Assembly (NCBI RefSeq): GCF_000380965.1
Contig: NZ_KB905565.1
Location: forward strand, 1 to 64,000
Direction of reading: 5' to 3'
DNA: 64,000 nt
Source: Paenibacillus ginsengihumi DSM 21568
GTDB taxonomy: Bacteria > Bacillota > Bacilli > Paenibacillales > NBRC-103111
Shown one piece after another: positions 1 to 8,179 of the stretch (the stretch's first letter is position 1; the number at the start of each line of letters is the position of its first letter). The notes beneath the pieces are model-generated. The model saw only the letters and a list, made by a program, of their open reading frames with translations. It was not told where the DNA came from and made no database searches. The position numbers and the translations under genes are program-made.

Positions 1-344
1 ATGGCTTCGTACTGCCAGTCCGTATCGAATACGAGGCGGCCTTGGCCATCCTCGAACACTTGCGCCTTACGGATGATCGCTACACGACGCGCCTTGTTCC
101 AGGAGGTCGCTTGGTAGATCAAGCGAATGCCTTCGATGATCCACTCTTCGTCGACATAGCGCGTCCAGTAACGACAAGCCCTAACTTCGTTGGCCAGCCG
201 CTTTGTCCATTTCAGCTTGCCGACATAGCCGATGTTGTTCTGCTCCCACAAGCTGTAAAAATCTTCACCGCCAAAGCCACAAGGAGAAGGAACCAATTCT
301 GCACATCTAACGGAAAACGCCGGGTATCTTTTCAACCAGCTCAT
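1..344 (-). pseudogene. IS1380-family transposase fragment, cut by window edge
   Basis: Reading the minus strand from an ATG at 344 to the left edge gives about 114 codons without a stop. Beyond the first 15 or so residues they resemble the C-terminal half of IS1380-type DDE transposases: a GFGGEDFYSLWEQNNIGYV stretch (the usual D-S-G-F region), then RYWTRYVDEEWIIEGIRL and a later FDTDWQYEA. The N-terminal half of such a transposase (roughly 250 residues) is missing, because a stop (TAA, 351-353) lies just upstream and no transposase-like sequence follows to its 5' side. The expected D-S-G-F is also altered. I infer a decayed remnant; the part beyond the edge cannot be judged. Confidence 0.7.
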
Positions 345-373
345 ACTCTGTTACAATAACCATGTTGGGTAGG

Positions 374-425
374 GGATGCGTCCCGTGGGTCTGTTGCAGC
401 AGACTCACCTTCATGGGACGCATCC
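374..425. repeat. 14-bp inverted repeat, possible terminator
   Basis: GGATGCGTCCCGTG (374-387) pairs with CATGGGACGCATCC (412-425) across a 24-nt loop, with one G-T pair. A pyrimidine-rich run (TTTTCCTTTCC) follows on the plus strand. This could be a plus-strand terminator left from a lost gene or part of an insertion-sequence end. No intact gene lies upstream on the plus strand to decide. Confidence 0.5.
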
Positions 426-583
426 TTTTCCTTTCCTGTGATACGGTCATTATATTCGGCAACTTCTGGACAGGCAATCCCGCCAGTAGTTGGACCTTAT
501 CTTTCAGCAGAAACAGTCACAGCCGGATTGGGATACAATGAGCGTGTGAGCTTATTACACGAATGAACGGGAGGATATATCGC

Positions 584-1501
584 ATGAGAACCATCAAGCT
601 TGGAACAAGCTCCCTGGATGTGCCGGTTATTGCCGTCGGCTGCATGCGTTTGAGTTCGCTGGACAAGGCCGGTGCGGAACGATTCATACGGACGGCGATG
701 GAGGAAGGCGCGAACTTCTTCGATCACGCCGATATTTACAGCGGGGGCAAGTGCGAGGAGCTGTTCGCCGACGCCATTCAGATGAACCCGGCGATTCGCG
801 AACAGATGATCATTCAATCCAAATGCGGCATCCGCAAAGGCATGTTCGATTTCTCGAAAGAACATATTCTTGAATCGGTGGACGGCATTTTGCAGCGGCT
901 GAGAACCGATTACCTGGACGTGCTGCTGCTGCACCGCCCGGATGCGCTGGTCGAGCCGGAGGAAGTGGCTGAAGCGTTCGACAAGCTGGAGGCGTCCGGC
1001 AAGGTGCGCCATTTCGGCGTGTCCAACCAGAATCCGCTGCAAATCCAGCTGCTCAAGAAAGCGGTCAAGCAGCCGATCGTCGCCAACCAGCTGCAGCTTA
1101 GCATCACGAATGCCACGATGATCTCCAGCGGTTTTAACGTCAATATGGAGAATGAGTCTGCCGTGAACCGTGACGGATACGTGCTGGATTACTGCCGCTT
1201 GAACGATATCACGATTCAGCCGTGGTCGCCGTTCCAATACGGATTTTTCAAAGGCGTTTTCCTGGACAACCCGGAGTTTCCGGAGCTGAACGGGAAAATC
1301 AACGAGATCGCCGCCAAATACGAGGTCAGCAACACGACGATCGCCATCGCCTGGCTGCTGCGCCACCCTGCCAACATGCAGCCGGTAACGGGCACGATGA
1401 ATATCGAACGCCTGAAGGATTGCTGCCGGGCCAGCGACATCCGTCTGACGCGGGAAGAATGGTACGACATCTTCCGCGCCGCGGGCAATGTGCTTCCGTA
1501 A
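584..1501 (+). CDS. aldo/keto reductase (YdhF-like)
   Basis: NAD(P)H-dependent reductase of carbonyl compounds with a cytosolic TIM-barrel fold. Counting from the chosen start, the catalytic tetrad is visible as D47 and Y52 (in NFFDHADIYSGG), K80 (IIQSKCG) and H117 (LLLHRPD). Further C-terminal motifs (VSNQNP, QPWSPFQYG, GTMNIERL) fit the YdhF/oxidoreductase subgroup. The length of 305 residues is normal. An in-frame ATG at 563 exists, but GGGAGG at 569-574 sits about 9 nt before the ATG at 584, so the shorter start is preferred. The gene is monocistronic and ends in a strong terminator. The substrate cannot be told from sequence. Confidence 0.9.
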   Translation: MRTIKLGTSSLDVPVIAVGCMRLSSLDKAGAERFIRTAMEEGANFFDHADIYSGGKCEELFADAIQMNPAIREQMIIQSKCGIRKGMFDFSKEHILESVDGILQRLRTDYLDVLLLHRPDALVEPEEVAEAFDKLEASGKVRHFGVSNQNPLQIQLLKKAVKQPIVANQLQLSITNATMISSGFNVNMENESAVNRDGYVLDYCRLNDITIQPWSPFQYGFFKGVFLDNPEFPELNGKINEIAAKYEVSNTTIAIAWLLRHPANMQPVTGTMNIERLKDCCRASDIRLTREEWYDIFRAAGNVLP

Positions 1502-1520
1502 GCATCGGGTGGCAATATGT

Positions 1521-1553
1521 AACCCTTTCGTCCTTAGACGGAAGGGTTTTTCG
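1521..1553 (+). terminator. rho-independent terminator of the aldo/keto reductase gene
   Basis: AACCCTTTCGTC pairs with GACGGAAGGGTT across a four-base loop, followed by TTTTTCG. It starts 20 nt after the stop codon. One T-G mismatch is tolerated in the stem. Confidence 0.85.
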
Positions 1554-1638
1554 TTTGGGTCGGGCTGATAAAGCAGGATGTGAATATGCCGTGGCCCCTT
1601 GTCTGCATTTGACGGAAGTTAGCACATGTCTCAAACCG

Positions 1639-2643
1639 TTATTTACCGGACACAATATGTTCGAGAATCGTTCTAACCCCCAGCTCGATGCCCAGTGGCC
1701 CGCCAGCGGCAATCGAGCTGTCCAGAGCGAATATATGCCCGTTCTTGACAGCGTCGAGAGCATTCCATACCGCATCACTCTCCAGATCCTTCAGGTACTT
1801 CTGCAAATTGTCGACAGAACCGCCGATATCGGCAACAAACATATAGTCGGGGTTCATCGCTGCCAGCCCTTCTAAAGAAATTTGCTCCCCTTTGGTTGCC
1901 ATATTCGCATAGTTGCTCGGCGGGTTTAAACCAAGGCCGTTATCCTTGTTGAAAATAAACTGCGTCGTATAGGCCCAATATTGTTTATTCCCCAGCATGA
2001 TCACGGCGAACGTCCGGTCGGCGTATGCCTTCAATCGCTCTCTTGAATCTGCGATCAATGCCTCGATCCGCGCAATCTCCGCTTCAGCCTTCTGCTCTTT
2101 GCCGAAGATGGTTCCGTATTCCCGCAAAACGCCTTGCCAATCGTTTTCATTGCTGTCTACGGTAATGACGGGGGCTATTTTCTCCAGTTTTTCACCGTAG
2201 TTCTCATATCGGCCCGAATACATGATAATGACATCCGGATCGATTTCCAGCAATTTTTCGATACTCGGACCGGTGATCGAACCGAGGTCTGCAATCTCGT
2301 TATCCTTATAAGGGGCCAAAGACGCCCAATCGTCCAGCACATTGATATCCGCCGCCGCTACCGGGGATTCGCCGAGCAAAAACAAAGGCTCAAAATGCTT
2401 GAAAAACAAAAGGGCTACCTTGTCCGGCTTCTTCTCCAATACGACCTCGCGGCCAAGCGCGTCAACATGCGTTCTCGGCCATTTCTCCACATCCCGATCG
2501 GCTGTTTCGGAAGTTCCGGCCCCGGCGGCAGGGGGCGCGCTATTCGGCGGCATATGGCGATCCGCTCCCGGCGCTCCGGCGCATCCCGATAACAGGCTTC
2601 CCCAAAGTGCGATCAAGATCGTCAGTCCCATAAGTCTGCTCAT
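1639..2643 (-). CDS. iron-siderophore ABC transporter substrate-binding lipoprotein
   Basis: Extracytoplasmic solute receptor of the FecB/FhuD/YclQ class that captures ferric siderophore and passes it to a BtuCD-like permease. The N-terminus is a lipoprotein signal with lipobox LLSGC (Cys21), followed by a low-complexity linker and the two-lobed periplasmic-binding fold of cluster A-II (VALLFFKHFEPLFLLGE, then IEKLLEIDPDVIIMYSG near residues 130-150). The 334-residue length is typical. It lies downstream of an AraC regulator on the same strand, with a 100-nt gap holding a degenerate repeat. Fur control of the upstream promoter supports a role in iron uptake. Permease and ATPase genes are not in the window, so this is an orphan receptor, as is common for siderophore systems in Bacillales. 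Confidence 0.9.
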   Translation of the reverse strand: MSRLMGLTILIALWGSLLSGCAGAPGADRHMPPNSAPPAAGAGTSETADRDVEKWPRTHVDALGREVVLEKKPDKVALLFFKHFEPLFLLGESPVAAADINVLDDWASLAPYKDNEIADLGSITGPSIEKLLEIDPDVIIMYSGRYENYGEKLEKIAPVITVDSNENDWQGVLREYGTIFGKEQKAEAEIARIEALIADSRERLKAYADRTFAVIMLGNKQYWAYTTQFIFNKDNGLGLNPPSNYANMATKGEQISLEGLAAMNPDYMFVADIGGSVDNLQKYLKDLESDAVWNALDAVKNGHIFALDSSIAAGGPLGIELGVRTILEHIVSGK

Positions 2644-2677
2644 TCCGACTCCTCCGATATGTGTGCTGTTTTGTTAT

Positions 2678-2714
2678 ACCGATGACGAGGATTTGTTCGT
2701 CATCGACGTCTAAC
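2678..2714 (-). repeat. degenerate copy R1 of the dispersed modular repeat (module A)
   Basis: On the minus strand it reads as a worn version of the TAGACGCCTATGACGA...TCGTCATCGGT hairpin found elsewhere in the window; the inverted pair GATGACGA / TCGTCATC is intact. It lies between the AraC gene and the siderophore-binding gene, in the same orientation as their transcription. Confidence 0.55.
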
Positions 2715-2744
2715 CTGAATAAAGTCAGTTTAACAAAACGTTGT

Positions 2745-3596
2745 CTATCGATGAATGGAGCCATCCTGAAATTCATATGGATTATTCCTGAATCTGCCCC
2801 GGAATTCGCCGGGGGAGACGCCGAACTGTTTTTTGAATATCCGGTTGAAATACAGTGCATCGGCATAACCGACGCTTTCGGCCACCTCGCTGATCGGCGC
2901 GTCGCTGGCGAGCAGGCATTCCTTGGCCCGATTCAGACGATAGGTCATCAAGTATTTGCCGGGCCCCATACCGGCGTATTTCTTGAAGAGATAGAACAGC
3001 CTGTTGTCATTCATGCCATGTTGTTCTGCCAAAGCACGCACGGTCAGCGCGTCCATATAGTGCTCGTGGATATCATTCGATATTTGTTCGAATAACGCTT
3101 GCTCGCTGCCGCTACTCTGATTGCGGACGCGGATGAACAGCTCCTCCAGCACGCACCGAAACAGCGTCTCCGTCTGAAAGGCGCGAATCCCGCCCGGCTG
3201 ACGGGACAGCCGCCACAGCTGCTCAAGCAGTTCCGTCAGGCGGGGACTCGCTCCCGGCGTCAGTTGGAAATGCGCTTGGCTCAGGCACAAGCCCGCCGGC
3301 TCGGGAGTGCAGAAGCGATACAGCACAAGCAGATACTCCCATCTGGCATCGCCGACGACCTTGCGATTAAGCGGCATGTGCGCTCCGCCGTGCGCTACCT
3401 GTCCCGGAGCGAGGGTATAGGACGTACCGTTAAAAATGAATTCCGCCTTTCCTCTTAGCGGAAAGACAAAGCCGGGAAAAGGTTCGGTATAGCCGTCGCA
3501 GCGCATTCCCGGTTCCCGTACGTACCGGCATACTTGTTCCACTCGGAAAGAGGCATGCGCAAAATGCTCCGCAAGCTTGTTGATGTCGATGTCTAT
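2745..3596 (-). CDS. AraC-family transcriptional regulator of siderophore uptake
   Basis: DNA-binding activator: an N-terminal cupin-like sensing domain (GFVFPLRGKAEFIFNG, LAPGQVAHGG) and a C-terminal double helix-turn-helix (ALAEQHGMNDNRLFYLFKK and ISEVAESVGYADALYFNRIF). It is probably the activator of the adjacent siderophore-receptor gene, similar in role to Btr of Bacillus subtilis but without the fused binding-protein domain. Start choice is unusual. A perfect AAGGAGGTG at 3605-3613 is followed, 7 nt later, by ATA at 3596, whose frame continues naturally (D-I-D-I-N-K-L-A-E-H-F) into the domain. The only standard start in frame is a GTG at 3542 with no ribosome binding site, which would trim the domain. 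I therefore take 3596, with moderate certainty. Confidence 0.85.
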   Translation of the reverse strand: MDIDINKLAEHFAHASFRVEQVCRYVREPGMRCDGYTEPFPGFVFPLRGKAEFIFNGTSYTLAPGQVAHGGAHMPLNRKVVGDARWEYLLVLYRFCTPEPAGLCLSQAHFQLTPGASPRLTELLEQLWRLSRQPGGIRAFQTETLFRCVLEELFIRVRNQSSGSEQALFEQISNDIHEHYMDALTVRALAEQHGMNDNRLFYLFKKYAGMGPGKYLMTYRLNRAKECLLASDAPISEVAESVGYADALYFNRIFKKQFGVSPGEFRGRFRNNPYEFQDGSIHR

Positions 3597-3677
3597 CTTC
3601 GAACACCTCCTTCACTTCCGTCTAAGCCAGAGCAAAGATCGTTGCCGCAATGAATGCGGCCAATAAGCACATTAACA

Positions 3678-3721
3678 ATCATACCCCTAATGATATTGAT
3701 TATCAATATCATTAGGGGTAT
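3678..3721 (-). promoter_or_regulatory. Fur-box promoter of the AraC/siderophore-receptor genes
   Basis: A perfect 41-bp palindrome (arms 3681-3700 and 3702-3721, single central base) contains GATATTGATTATCAATATC, matching the 19-bp Fur consensus GATAATGATAATCATTATC at 16 positions. On the minus strand a promoter runs through it: -35 TTGATA (3706-3701), 17-nt spacer, -10 TATGAT (3683-3678). Transcription would start about 75 nt before the AraC gene. Because the palindrome is flanked by T runs it could also act as a plus-strand terminator, but its position over the promoter favours Fur repression. Confidence 0.8.
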
Positions 3722-3785
3722 TTTTTCTAGCGCGCTTCGCTCTCCAGGGCTTGACCGTCTTCGCGAGTTTCAACTATTGTGCTAG

Positions 3786-3965
3786 GGGATCGATAAACGC
3801 ACATCCGGCTCCAAGCGGCGGCTGGAAGCTCTGCTGCCTGCCTCTGGAGTGATCCCTGTCATGATCGACCGAGCGATTGCCGCCGGAGTGCAGGCTTCTT
3901 ACGTGTTGAGGGATAGTTAGTTTACGCACGCTCCGCTCATCCAGGCCATACTTGACTGTGAAAAG
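3786..3965 (+). pseudogene. IS4-family transposase remnant
   Basis: The plus strand encodes a decayed piece of an IS4-type transposase: GIDKRTSGSKRRLEALL, then MIDRAIAAGVQASYVLRDS, a stop, then FTHAPLIQAIL. Intact relatives read D-S-W-F-T at this point, so the tryptophan codon has become TAG (3918-3920). There is no start and no remaining catalytic core. It lies between two AraC genes and marks an old insertion. The identification rests on recalled family motifs and should be treated as probable. Confidence 0.6.
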
Positions 3966-4032
3966 CGCAGGACTCATGAAATGAGCCGCCCCGTCAAGCA
4001 CGCTCACAGCCGCCGGCCGCCGGGCAAGCCGG

Positions 4033-4908
4033 CTACTGCCGTTCCCGGTATACGGACGGCGTGACGCCGTATTTGTCGCGGAACACGCGGTGGAAGTAGG
4101 AATAGCTGCCGAAGCCGGTCGTCTCGGCAATCTGCTCGAGCGTCATCTGGCTGTATTTCATCCGTTCCACCGCAATGGCGAGCCGCAGCTCCTGGGCGTA
4201 CTGCATGACGCTTTTGCCGAAGCATTCCTTGAACAGATGTCCGGCCCGGGAGACGCTGAGGCCGACATGGCGGGCGACGTCCTCCAGCTTGAACGGAGAG
4301 GAGGCGTGCTCCTCGACGAAGTTTTTCATCCGCGTTGCCATGAACGATCGACCGTGCGGCGCCGCGGATTGCTCAATGGCCCGGTCGATGGAGAGCAGCA
4401 GGGAGCGCAGCAAATAGTCCGACAGCTCCTTGTTTTCCTCCTCGAAGCGGCGCTTCTCCAGAATGATGTAGCGCCATAAGGAGATCAGCTTCTCGTCGGG
4501 ATCGATCCGCACCTTTTGCGGCCGCGCGCTTCGCTTCCACCAGCTGTCCACGAAGCCGCCCCGGCAGAACAGAAAATAATCGGCGCTGGACACCTGCGTC
4601 TGCCCAAGCTCGTTCGTATGCGGCTCGATCGCCAGCTGATACGCGTCGCCCGGCTTATACAGCAGCAGATCGCCGCTGCGCACCTCGGTCATGACGCCGC
4701 CGATGAGCGCCCGGCTCATTCCTTCCGTCTGCAAGCGAAATAAGTAAGTCGGCACTCCCTCGCTGTATCCCGTGTAAAAAGGCTCGTTATGATAAGAATA
4801 GCTGCACATGGTGATCTCCGTATGCATCCGCCAACGCACCCCCGGCCCAGAAATTGTAGCCAAATAGTTCATGTTGCAGGCACATCGTTCATAGCCATTA
4901 TAATGCAT
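4033..4908 (-). CDS. AraC-family regulator of the adjacent sugar-catabolic genes
   Basis: Regulator with an N-terminal cupin-type ligand domain (residues about 30-110) and a C-terminal AraC HTH pair (FKLEDVARHVGLSVSRAGHL; LEQIAETTGFGSYSYFHRVF; ending DKYGVTPSVYRERQ). It is divergent from a sugar-phosphate isomerase and a Gfo/Idh/MocA dehydrogenase, which it probably controls. The start is uncertain. ATG 4908 lies only 1-2 nt after AAGGAGA, whereas a second in-frame ATG at 4872 overlaps, as ATGA, the stop of a ten-codon reading frame in the +1 frame that does have well-spaced SD. The ligand is unknown; a plant or bacterial polysaccharide sugar is a reasonable guess. Confidence 0.85.
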   Translation of the reverse strand: MHYNGYERCACNMNYLATISGPGVRWRMHTEITMCSYSYHNEPFYTGYSEGVPTYLFRLQTEGMSRALIGGVMTEVRSGDLLLYKPGDAYQLAIEPHTNELGQTQVSSADYFLFCRGGFVDSWWKRSARPQKVRIDPDEKLISLWRYIILEKRRFEEENKELSDYLLRSLLLSIDRAIEQSAAPHGRSFMATRMKNFVEEHASSPFKLEDVARHVGLSVSRAGHLFKECFGKSVMQYAQELRLAIAVERMKYSQMTLEQIAETTGFGSYSYFHRVFRDKYGVTPSVYRERQ

Positions 4909-4991
4909 GTCTCCTTATAATGTAATTGAATCCGCGGGGCTTTCGGCGACAGGTGCCGGGCCTTCGGCGAAACGAAATGGAGCGAAGCGAA

Positions 4992-5765
4992 ATGAGAAGA
5001 ATGGGTATTGGTCTGCAGTTGTTTACGCTGCGGGATGTGCTGGCCCAGGATTTCGAGGGAACCCTTCGGCAGGTAGCTGAACTGGGCTATGAAGGCGTCG
5101 AATTTGCCGGCTACGGCGGCATGTCTGCAGAGGAGCTGAGCCGTCTGCTCCAGGAGCTGAATCTGAAGGCGATCGGGGCGCATGTAGGGATCGCCAAGCT
5201 GCGCGAGGATTTGCAAGGTGAAATCGCTTACCTGAAAGCGATCGGAGCGAAATATATCATCTGCCCGTGGCTCGGCGAGGAGGACCGCGGCTCGAGCGAA
5301 GCGTGGGAGCGCGTCATCGAGGAGTTCAAGACGATCGGCGCGGCGTGCCGCGAGCAGGGACTGGTGTTCGGCTACCATAACCACGCGTTCGAGTTCGAGG
5401 TGAAGGTCGGCAGCGAATTCGCGTTCGATGCAGTGTACGGATCGACGCCGGCGGAATCGGTCGTCGTCGAGATGGATACGGGCTGGGTGCAGTTTGCCGG
5501 GCAGGATGCGCTGGCGTACATTAACCGCTATGCCGGAAGGCTGCCGCTCGTTCATCTGAAGGATTACCGCAAGGACGAAAACGGCGGCATGGTGACGCTG
5601 GAGCTCGGCGAAGGCGAGCTGGATCTGCCGGCGATCATCCAAGCCTCGTCGGACGCGGGGGCAGAGTGGCTCATCGTCGAGCAGGACCGCTGCCAAAATC
5701 CGCCGCTGCAAAGCGTAGCTACGAGCATCGAATGGCTGAAGAAGCATTACCTCGTTCATGTTTAA
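4992..5765 (+). CDS. sugar phosphate isomerase/epimerase (xylose-isomerase-like TIM barrel)
   Basis: AP-endonuclease-2/xylose-isomerase-like fold with metal-binding positions visible: the VEFAGYGG start of the barrel, FGYHNHAFEFE, VEMDTGWVQFAG, LVHLKDYRK and WLIVEQD. Such enzymes isomerise or epimerise keto-sugars in the cytosol, and their genes often pair with Gfo/Idh/MocA dehydrogenases, as here. The 257-residue length is normal. Two earlier in-frame ATGs (4926, 4977) exist, but GGAG at 4979-4982 is 9 nt from 4992. The next gene follows after 45 nt, so the two are probably cotranscribed. Confidence 0.85.
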   Translation: MRRMGIGLQLFTLRDVLAQDFEGTLRQVAELGYEGVEFAGYGGMSAEELSRLLQELNLKAIGAHVGIAKLREDLQGEIAYLKAIGAKYIICPWLGEEDRGSSEAWERVIEEFKTIGAACREQGLVFGYHNHAFEFEVKVGSEFAFDAVYGSTPAESVVVEMDTGWVQFAGQDALAYINRYAGRLPLVHLKDYRKDENGGMVTLELGEGELDLPAIIQASSDAGAEWLIVEQDRCQNPPLQSVATSIEWLKKHYLVHV

Positions 5766-5810
5766 TCCGCTAAACGATCAACCCGGTCAAAGATAAAGGA
5801 GATGAAGCAA

Positions 5811-6833
5811 ATGAGCAAAATTCGTGTAGCCGTCGTCGGCTGCGGTTCGATATCGAAGCATCGCCATATTCCCGAGTACGCGGTCAATCCGCATGTCGAG
5901 CTGGTCGCTTTCGTCGATCCCGTGCTGGAGCGGGCCGAAGGGTATGCGGCGCAGCACGGCGGCAAGGCGTATGCCGATTACAAGCAAATGCTGAGCGAAG
6001 TGAAGCCGGATGCGGTCAGCGTCTGCACGCCGAACTATTTGCACGCCCAGGTGTCTATCGACGCGGCCAATGCAGGCGCGCACGTGCTCGTCGAGAAGCC
6101 GATGGCGACGACCGACGAGGAAGCGGCGGCGATGATCGAAGCGGCCCGCAATAACGGTGTATATCTGATGGTCGGCCACAACCAGCGCTATATGCCGCCG
6201 CACCAGAAGGCCAAGGAAATTTTGGAGAGCGGCCGCCTCGGCAAAGTGCTGACGTTCCGCACCTCCTTCGGCCATGCCGGCCCGGAAGGCTGGAGCATCG
6301 ACAAGCGCGAGAGCTGGTTCTTCCGCAAGCCGGAAGCGATTATGGGGGCGATGGGCGATCTGGGCGTGCACAAGTCGGACCTGATCCGCTGGCTGCTCAG
6401 CGATGAGGTGGCCGAGGTGGCCTCGTTTATCGGCACGCTGCATAAGGAAGGCACGGATGTGGACGACAACGCCGCCTGCGTGCTGCGCATGAAGAGCGGC
6501 GCGATCGGCACGCTGGTCGCCAGCTGGACGCAGTACAAGGGCGGGGACAACAGCACGGTGCTGTGGTGCGAGAACGGCGTCATGTATATCGGCACCGACC
6601 CGGATGATCAGGTCATCGTCGAACTGCGCAACGGCACCGTGGAGAAATACAAGGTCGGCGCCATGGCGACCAACGAGAAGCAGACCTTCAGCGGCGTCAT
6701 CGACGCTTTCGTGGAAAGCATCGTGACGAAGACGCCTCCGCTCATTACGGGCGAAGAAGGGCGTCGCTCGTTGAACGTGATTCTGGCGGCATTCGAGTCG
6801 CAGAGCACCGGCCGCAGCATCAAGCTGAACTAA
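5811..6833 (+). CDS. Gfo/Idh/MocA-family sugar oxidoreductase
   Basis: NAD(P)-dependent dehydrogenase: an N-terminal Rossmann fold (VAVVGCGSISKHRHIPEY), the conserved EKPMATTDEEAAAMI lysine motif near residues 90-105, and the C-terminal alpha/beta domain with GDLGVHKSDLIRWLL carrying the catalytic His. It acts with the upstream isomerase on an unidentified sugar or inositol-like polyol. AAAGGAG at 5795-5801 abuts an ATG at 5802 but is 9 nt from ATG 5811, so the latter start is preferred. Transcription ends at the hairpin at 6852-6899. Confidence 0.9.
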   Translation: MSKIRVAVVGCGSISKHRHIPEYAVNPHVELVAFVDPVLERAEGYAAQHGGKAYADYKQMLSEVKPDAVSVCTPNYLHAQVSIDAANAGAHVLVEKPMATTDEEAAAMIEAARNNGVYLMVGHNQRYMPPHQKAKEILESGRLGKVLTFRTSFGHAGPEGWSIDKRESWFFRKPEAIMGAMGDLGVHKSDLIRWLLSDEVAEVASFIGTLHKEGTDVDDNAACVLRMKSGAIGTLVASWTQYKGGDNSTVLWCENGVMYIGTDPDDQVIVELRNGTVEKYKVGAMATNEKQTFSGVIDAFVESIVTKTPPLITGEEGRRSLNVILAAFESQSTGRSIKLN

Positions 6834-6851
6834 TTCGTTCCAAGCGCGAAA

Positions 6852-6899
6852 ACATCTCTCGCCTCAATGAGCGATCACCTGAGGGAGAGGTGTTTTTTT
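6852..6899 (+). terminator. terminator after the isomerase/dehydrogenase operon
   Basis: ACATCTCTCGCCTCA (6852-6866) pairs imperfectly with TGAGGGAGAGGTGT (6880-6893) and is followed by seven T residues. It may also serve the convergent AraC gene. Confidence 0.8.
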
Positions 6900-6937
6900 G
6901 TACATCATATTATTGCTGAATTGCTGAAGCCGCCGGA

Positions 6938-7717
6938 TTATTTGACGACGGTCGAGGGAGGATAGCCTTTGATCGATTTGAACACGTTGCTGAAATAGGA
7001 AATATCGTTGAAGCCGCAGCGTTCCGCAACCTCCGTCACCGTGAAGCCCCCGGTGGACAGCATCATCTCCGCATTGTTGATGCGAATTCGGTTGACGAAT
7101 TCCTTGAACGTATAGTTCGTATGCTGCTTGAACAGCTTGCCGAGGTAGACCGGGTGGAGATGGACCATTTTGGCGATTTCGGCCATATCCAGATCCTCTG
7201 AATAATGCTCGACAATATATGCCTTGATCTTGTCGATGCGCGAGTCGCCTTGCGGAGACGACTGGCGAAAGTACAAGGCAAGCAGCCGGTGAATGATCAA
7301 TTGAAACAGTCCGCGGGCGTGCATGACGTATCCCGGCTGCTTGCTCATCCATACATACGTGAATTCCTTGATATAGCTCAAAATTTCGTTGGTCATCATA
7401 TGCTTGCTGACTGTGTTGAACGGAAGGTGAATATGATTGCTCGGCTCTTCCCAATAAAAGTTGAACGCATAGGAATGCATGGGAGCTTCTTTGACTGTCT
7501 GCGCTTCCCGCACGGCTCCCTCGGGAATGTAAATAACGTCGCCGGCTTCCGCCAAATACCGCTCGCCGTTCACATAATAATGAGAGCGGCCCTCGATGAC
7601 AAAGGTGAGGTCGTGAAAATTAATCTTGTGCTTAATAATCTCCCAATCGGGAAAGCAGCGACGGTCCACAAAATAATTCACGCGGGGAATTAACCGCTCG
7701 TATTGCTCGATATTCAT
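6938..7717 (-). CDS. AraC-family transcriptional regulator
   Basis: 259-residue regulator. The N-terminal cupin (FHDLTFVIEGRSHYYVNGE, then AEAGDVIYIPEGAV) senses a ligand. The C-terminal HTH pair (MAEIAKMVHLHPVYLGKLF; VTEVAERCGFNDISYFSNVF) binds DNA. The usual final P-x-x-Y-R is replaced by GYPPSTVVK, so the protein is slightly short at the C-terminus. GGAGGT lies 9 nt before ATG 7717. It is convergent with the preceding dehydrogenase. Its target is not evident; the isomerase/dehydrogenase pair or a distant polysaccharide-use gene are candidates. Confidence 0.85.
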   Translation of the reverse strand: MNIEQYERLIPRVNYFVDRRCFPDWEIIKHKINFHDLTFVIEGRSHYYVNGERYLAEAGDVIYIPEGAVREAQTVKEAPMHSYAFNFYWEEPSNHIHLPFNTVSKHMMTNEILSYIKEFTYVWMSKQPGYVMHARGLFQLIIHRLLALYFRQSSPQGDSRIDKIKAYIVEHYSEDLDMAEIAKMVHLHPVYLGKLFKQHTNYTFKEFVNRIRINNAEMMLSTGGFTVTEVAERCGFNDISYFSNVFKSIKGYPPSTVVK

Positions 7718-7911
7718 TGAGACTCTACCTCCATGGATGAATGCATCCGGAAACAGCGGCAGGCGTTGATTTCATAGTACCATTTGGCCTGGGGGAAGGA
7801 AAGAGATTTTCGTAAGCGCTGTCCTTAGACGGAGAAAGCCTGCGGGCATCGCACAAAATATAACCGTACTTTCCCTCGCGGGAGGCGTAAAAGTGTGGCA
7901 GAAGCTTACTC

Positions 7912-7971
7912 TTGACAATGAGAATGAGAAACATTATCATTTGGAATAGACGACAATGATAATCGTTATCA
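7912..7971 (+). promoter_or_regulatory. promoter with two Fur boxes
   Basis: -35 TTGACA (7912-7917), 17-nt spacer and -10 TATCAT (7935-7940). One Fur-type site, TGAGAAACATTATCA (7925-7939), overlaps the -10, and a second, TGATAATCGTTATCA (7957-7971), lies just past the start point; the 7-1-7 consensus is TGATAATnATTATCA. The first annotated gene downstream begins at 8180, leaving a leader of about 230 nt in which I see no supported gene. Confidence 0.8.
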
Positions 7972-8179
7972 TAAACTTGTATCCCTGGCAGCGATCAGCT
8001 GGAAGAGGGAAAGTTTGCGCAACCTGCAAATGGATGTATACATACCGGGACGGCAAATAGCGTCGCATCCGGACGATCGACGCGAAGAGTTTGTTGCAAG
8101 ATTTCGCCAATAGCCGCTTCCCGCGCCTGGCTGTACTGCCGGATGCCATGTGTTTGAATCCTAACGGAGGTGTTCGCCC

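Noticed and set aside
7956-8060. 34-codon leader frame after the Fur-box promoter containing CATCKW
   Set aside because: No ribosome binding site and no recognised family; it starts inside the second Fur box.
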